From assembly GCA_016617855.1 (NCBI GenBank), contig JAECUM010004307.1:43503-107502 (forward strand): 64,000 bases of DNA. Direction: 5' to 3'. The notes under the pieces are model-generated. The model was given only the letters and a program-made list of their open reading frames with translations, did not search any database and had not been told where the DNA came from. Origin of the DNA: Megalonaias nervosa. Taxonomy: Eukaryota > Mollusca > Bivalvia > Unionida > Unionidae. The position numbers and the translations under genes are program-made. This document shows positions 59,265 to 64,000 of the stretch, one piece after another (position 1 is the first letter of the stretch; every line of letters begins with the position of its first letter).

Positions 59265-60215
59265 GCATGTCCTTAAAGTTCCATTTTCTAGATCGAGATT
59301 TTAGATTTTATATGTTGAATTATACAGTAGTGGTTTAAAGTTCCATTTCCTATGTCGACGTTTTACAGTGTATATTTTGAATTCCACAGCGGTGGTTGAA
59401 ATTTCAGTATCATATGTCGAGAATCCTTATGTTTGTGATGAAAGTTCCATTTTATATGGCGAGTATTTAGATTTCATCTGTTGAATTTCACAGCAACGAG
59501 AAGCAGGCTCCTTGTTTAAAAGTAACGCGGTCCCTTTACGAGAGCGACCTCTAGCAAAGAAATTCATTGTAATTCTCGATGTGAATGATAACTTTCAAAC
59601 TGTAAATGCATGAAATGTAATGGCGCCTAATAACTGAATACACGAATGATGTATCTTAAAACTCGATATTATTTGGAATTGTTAAAGTGGACATTGTGTA
59701 ATGTTGCTTTTAACACCAACACTTCATTTCACCATATCAAAATAGCAATTCTGACAAACGCAATAAAATGTCCAACATAGTGCATAATTTAAAAGATACA
59801 ATCTAAAAACTCAAGATACGAAATGGAACTTTCAGCACAATCAATGAGATTCAACGTGTTAAACTGAAACTCTCGACATATGACATTAAAATTTCAACAA
59901 CCGCAGTGTATTTCAGAAGATACAATGTAAAAACTCGACATTAGACATCGAATTTTCAACCAGCGCTGTGTGATTCAACAGATGAAATCTAAATACTCAA
60001 CATATGAAATGGAACTTTCAACATAAACTCTCTGAACCAATACGTAAATTAAGAATTCTAGACGTATGACATTGAAATTTCAAACACCGCCGTGTAATTC
60101 AAACAACACAATCTAAAACCTCGACATAGAAAATATAACTTTCAACCACTACTGTTTAATTTGAAAGATACATTTTAAAATCTCGATCTAGAAATGGAAC
60201 TTTCAGGACAAGCAT
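59265..60215. repeat. ~60-bp repeat arranged head to head
   Basis: About four units around 'aaagttccattttctagatc' and 'gttgaattacacagcggtgg' run in one direction at 59265-59510. About six to seven reverse-complement units ('aaatggaactttcaaccac', 'gtgtaattcaacagat', 'aaaactcgacat') occupy 59800-60215. The centre, about 290 bases, is unique sequence. The copies are diverged. Confidence 0.8.
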
Positions 60216-60779
60216 TTTTGATACAACACGTGAAATTGGAATGTGTGGAAATATGACGTAAAACCCATAACTGACAGACAACGACGACAACACACAAAGT
60301 TCAACCAATCCACAATAGAATATAAGGATGCCGAATGATGTTGGATACACGTTGTGAAGATTTAACCAATAGAATATAAATGCCGAATATGTTGGATACA
60401 TTGTGAAGGCACAACACAGTATGGACCATAGTAACATGTTATAGTTACGCCGAATAGCATGCTGCAATGTAATGAAACATTTAATGGCCTGGATGCTCGG
60501 ATACAGCTTAGACGTGCTTTAGAGAAAACTGTAGATTTTTCTTGACCATGGCCAAATTGCATGTCAAGAAATAAACCAGCCATTCATTATTCCTGAAAAT
60601 GAGGCAGATACGTATCTTTTCATATAATAGACGCATTCGTTTGATGTGCGTATGATTTGTGGGATTATATAATACAAATCTACATGTGTTAACAAATTTC
60701 TCAAAAACCCCTCGTTTAACAACTTACTACTTCTGACACATCCGATTGTAAAGAACTCTGGAAACCGGTAAATCAACGG

Positions 60780-61170
60780 GTAAGCCAACAGGTAAATCAA
60801 CAGTGCGAGATGATTGGGTGGCCCGATTTAAAGTCCTTGGCGTCGTGTTTTCGATAATTCTTTTTCATCATTGATCAGTTATGAACACAGGGACTAGTGG
60901 TCGCAATAATCGACCATTCTTCTGTCAACATTGTTTTGACAATAGTAAACAAAGTATAACATAGAATCAGACATGAACTTAAAAGCACACTAAAGGCCCT
61001 TTTCAAGCGTGTTGCCGAGCGGATGTGTGCTTGTGTAATTTGATGGTCTTGTCTCAGTCAGAAGTCTCAAGCTATGAATTTCTTTGTGCTATATGAAAGC
61101 TGTGAAAAGATTTTATCGAGAAACCAAACTGACAAAGCCTCACAAACCTAAATTTAATTTTCAACGCGCA
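60780..61170 (+). promoter_or_regulatory. Copy of the Cdc25 promoter/5' leader
   Basis: Reverse complement of 44690-45080 at high identity over 350 bases, including ATTGG (60813-60817), TTTAAA (60827-60832), 'aacaatgttttgaca'-type blocks and 'caacgcgcacaaa'. The ATG exon that should follow is not preserved. If active it would transcribe rightward. Confidence 0.75.
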
Positions 61171-61411
61171 CAAAGGTGCATATTAGATAAACATTAATGC
61201 TTTACACAGTTCAGATAAAAAAAACACTGATATTTGAAACCGTCCAGATGAAAAATCGAAGGTGGGTAGTAACTTCAAAACGAATGTACTATTTAAGGTG
61301 CGACAGGGTTGAGAAGGAAGAATAAAGGTGACATTAATCTGTTTTAGAATTTTGGTAATTATTGTATCCTATTCATCACCATAGTCGTCATCACCCTCAC
61401 CTACACGAGCT

Positions 61412-61412
<1 letters not shown>

Positions 61413-61480
<68 letters not shown>
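61413..61480. repeat. (AT)n microsatellite
   Basis: A pure AT run of about 68 bases between the promoter copy and the 3'-flank copy. Confidence 0.95.
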
Positions 61481-61483
<3 letters not shown>

Positions 61484-61724
61484 GACTGGTTTGTGATGAT
61501 CCGTTACTACCTGAATGTGCAGTATTTGAGCAATATCTAGGGGATCGCGATCAACACGTGTTGCATTGCTGGGAAGCTTGTTGCGTAATGGTGGTCTTCG
61601 AGGGTAATCTGTTTGCATTTTGGAAGATAGTTTTGTTTACAAGGCAAGGTTACTCTTTAAAGGAAAATTTTACATCGGCGCGACAGCGATCCGTGTAACA
61701 GGTTTGTAGTCCTGGGTTAAACAG

Positions 61725-61880
61725 CAACACTGCATAAGAATGGCGGTACGGTTATAGCTCTGAGAGACTTGTTTCCACGTGTCACAGACAATCCAGTGAC
61801 GTTATATATGTATCACGTATACATGATAGCTGCTTTCTTGTTTCTGCCATCGTTTGCCAACCATTAGGTGACTGTTGGAG
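61725..61880 (+). other. Copy of the Cdc25 3' flank
   Basis: Matches the reverse complement of 36560-36740 ('gacttgtttccacgtgtcac' and about 130 further bases with gaps). It lies only 0.6 kb after the promoter copy, so the gene body between has been deleted or moved. Confidence 0.65.
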
Positions 61881-62158
61881 AATGACAAAATAAGTTATCC
61901 AGCTTAAAACTGAACAAAGCTTAAGCAAGTTGTGCGAAAAATACAGTCGGTTTCTTGGAAAACAGTGAGCGGTAAATGAGTGAAATTTCACAATATTCAT
62001 TCAAATATTTTATACTTGTGATGCTTGAATTTCACGTTTACAGTAATGTACTGAAGAGTACAATTGTTATTTCAAGACGTGCGCATGTTAACCGTTTCAA
62101 ACCTATATGGCAACGAGCTGCGAGGTTCGATTCATTAGTGCCAGTCCCGGCCTAATTA

Positions 62159-62290
62159 GCACTAATTAGGACCGACCCTAGGACGTGCGAAGACCTTAGG
62201 CGGTTGCCTCGTTCGCCTTGCCTTAAGCAAGGCGAACGAGGCAACCGCCTAAGGTCCTCGCACGTCCTAGGGTCGGACCTAATTAGTGCT
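62159..62290. mobile_element. Near-perfect 130-bp palindrome (fold-back element)
   Basis: Arms of about 65 bases meet at 'ccttaagcaagg'. The left arm reads 'agcactaattagg', 'accgaccctaggacgtgcga', 'ccttaggcggttgcctcgtt', 'cgcctt'; the right arm is its reverse complement with only a few mismatches. GC content is far above the surroundings. It fits a fold-back MITE; 'ctaattag' motifs flank both ends. Confidence 0.8.
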
Positions 62291-62299
62291 TGCTAATAA

Positions 62300-62670
62300 A
62301 TACAACTAAAGGTTTTATATTTGATGAGTTGTAATGTTGCGAAGATAAAAATTTTAAACGTAAAGATATGAAAAATATAACGAAAGGATGTGTTTCATAA
62401 TTCGTGCAAGTAAATATCCCTGTTTATGTTATCTATTCTTTTCTTTTCTTTTCAGCCTTCCTGTACCTTTTTCTTAATCTACTGTATAATATATAAGTAA
62501 ATAAAGTTGTAGTAATGCTAAATGATAGACAGAATATTGCATTTATGGTAAGAAATTATTGGAAATTATATAATCATGGATATATCAGTGAAAATTCTTC
62601 TAAAGTGTATAATCATAATAATGTTCCTGGACATAATTTTGTTACCGTTATACCACTTGTTTCTGACGCC
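62300..62670. other. Non-coding spacer
   Basis: AT-rich DNA between the palindrome and the LINE, with nothing recognised in it. Confidence 0.5.
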
Positions 62671-64000
62671 CACAGAGAAGAGTAGTGAAAAGAAGCATCA
62701 AGATAGACAAAAGAAACTACGTTGAGGGACTGGCAGCAGAGGCAGAAGAAGCGGCCGGAAGTGGAAACATGAAGAAGCTGTACGACATCACCAAGAACCT
62801 GTCCGGCAAATACAGTAAAACAAAGAGACCCGTAAAGGACACGTAGGGAAAGACCATAGCAAGTACAGAACACCAAATGAATAGATGGGCAGAACATTTT
62901 GAAGAACTGTTGAACAGGCCAGCACCACTAAATCCCCCAGAAATCCATCCAGCCAACGCAGATCTCTTCATAAGCTGTGACAACTCCACCAGAGACGAGA
63001 TCAGGAAAGCCATCACCCAGCTGAAGAACGGCAAGGCAACGGGACCTGATGACATCCCATCAGAAGCCCTCAGAGCAGACGTAGAGGCTTCAGTAGAAAT
63101 GCTATACCCCCTCTTTGAGAAGATCTGGGAGGAAGAAGAAATACCGACTGACTGGAAGGAGGGATACCTCATCAAGATCCCCAAGAAAGGCGACCTCAGC
63201 AATTGCTCCAACTACAGAGGAATCACACTCCTGTCAGTACCAGGGAAAGTCTTTAACCGGGTCCTCTTGGAGAGGATGAAAGAAGCTGTAGACCCACAGT
63301 TACGAGACGAGCAAGCGGGCTTCCGGCAGAACAGATCGTGTACGGACCAAATAGCTACTCTTCGCATACTAGTCGGTCGAGCAATCGTTGGAGTGGAATT
63401 CTTCGCTCTACATCAACTTTGTCGATTATGAAAAGGCGTTCGACAGCGTGGACCGAGAGACACTCTGGAAACTTCTTCGCCACTGCGGTATCCCAACCAA
63501 GCTGGTGAACCTGATCAAGAACATTTACAACGGAATGTCCTGCAGAGTCATCCATACAGGACAGCACACATACAGCTTCCTAGTGCTGACTGGCGTGAGG
63601 CAAGGCTGCTTGTTGTCGCCGTTTCTCTTCCTTCTCACCATCGACTGGATTATAAAGACGTCCACCAATGGGCGGCGAAATGGGATCCAGTGGACATTGT
63701 GGAGTCAACTTGAGGACCTGGACATTGCCGATGACCTAGCGCTCTTGTCCCACAGTTAGCAGCAAATGCAGGACAAGACCGACGTACTGGCAGCCACATC
63801 AGCACAGGTTGGCCTCAAATCCGCAAAGACAAGACCAAAATCCTCAAGACCAATTATGACAGTAACAACCCAGTCACATTACATGGAAGTCCTTTGGAAA
63901 AGGTGGAGTCCTTCACGTACTTGGGCAGCATTATGAACCAGCAGGGTGGCACCGACGCAGACGTCAAGGCAAGGATCGGAAAGGCGAGAGCTTCTTTCAT
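62670..64000 (+). pseudogene. RTE-like LINE reverse transcriptase, 5'-truncated and broken
   Basis: Coding similarity runs from RRVVKRSIKIDKRNYVEG through MNRWAEHFEELLNRP, LKNGKATGPDDIPSEAL, NYRGITLLSVPGKVFNRVL, EQAGFRQNRSCTDQI, NFVDYEKAFDSVDRETLWKL and LTGVRQGCLLSPFLFLL to DLDIADDLALLSHS and YLGSIMNQQGG, i.e. the finger and palm blocks of an RTE-type polymerase. The catalytic Asp pair is present as ADD. Defects: TAG near 62844, a frameshift near 63375, TAG at 63757-63759 and another frameshift near 63820. GC content is higher than its surroundings, as expected for a recent insert. The window ends before its C terminus. Confidence 0.92.

Overview
This window is non-viral animal DNA: AT-rich, crowded with microsatellites and minisatellites, and built from short exons with GT/AG borders spread over kilobases. 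The SINEs (tRNA-like head, a body around 'gtcataccaaagac' and 'gcggcatgatg', CA-repeat tail) and the RTE and Penelope relics suggest a mollusc or a related lophotrochozoan. That assignment is inference from repeat style; no species is claimed.

Two protein-coding genes can be reconstructed by following splice sites and reading phase. (1) On the + strand, 7290-27677, a secreted animal haem peroxidase of the peroxinectin/chorion-peroxidase type, in about 13 exons with a signal peptide. Exons 3 to 12 join in phase and carry the distal His, catalytic Arg and proximal His motifs. Two exons contain an in-frame TGA (7362 and 25412), the join of exons 2 and 3 would read TAA, two conserved haem-pocket residues are changed and a 21-bp tandem duplication lies in the catalytic core. 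It is therefore either a young pseudogene, a null allele, or a gene rescued in an unusual way. (2) On the - strand, 44638-37176, a complete ten-exon Cdc25 dual-specificity phosphatase of 346 codons with no internal stop and an intact HCEFSLER active site.

To the right of the Cdc25 gene, on the opposite strand, lie decayed duplicates of it: three exon copies with retained intron sequence, stops and frameshifts (54296-56078), a copy of its promoter/5' leader (60780-61170) and a copy of its 3' flank (61725-61880). Together they indicate an old inverted, later rearranged, DNA-level duplication of the locus.

Layout: 1-7.2 kb non-coding with an inverted repeat around tandem CRE and NRF-1-like sites and two minisatellites; 7.3-27.7 kb peroxidase gene with SINEs, a nested hAT-type MITE, LINE debris and five minisatellites in introns; 27.8-36.5 kb mostly non-coding with a Penelope-like GIY-YIG fragment, a SINE and a 1.1-kb 25-bp satellite; 36.5-45.1 kb Cdc25; 45.1-54 kb repeats, including the second copy of a 1.4-kb dispersed repeat, a LINE relic and SINEs; 54.3-62 kb Cdc25 duplicates and a head-to-head 60-bp repeat; 62.16 kb a near-perfect 130-bp palindrome; 62.67 kb to the end a decayed RTE-like LINE running off the window.

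No CRISPR, rRNA, operon or clearly new multi-gene system was seen. The strongest leads are the stop-bearing but otherwise well-preserved peroxidase and the inverted Cdc25 duplication with its conserved promoter block.
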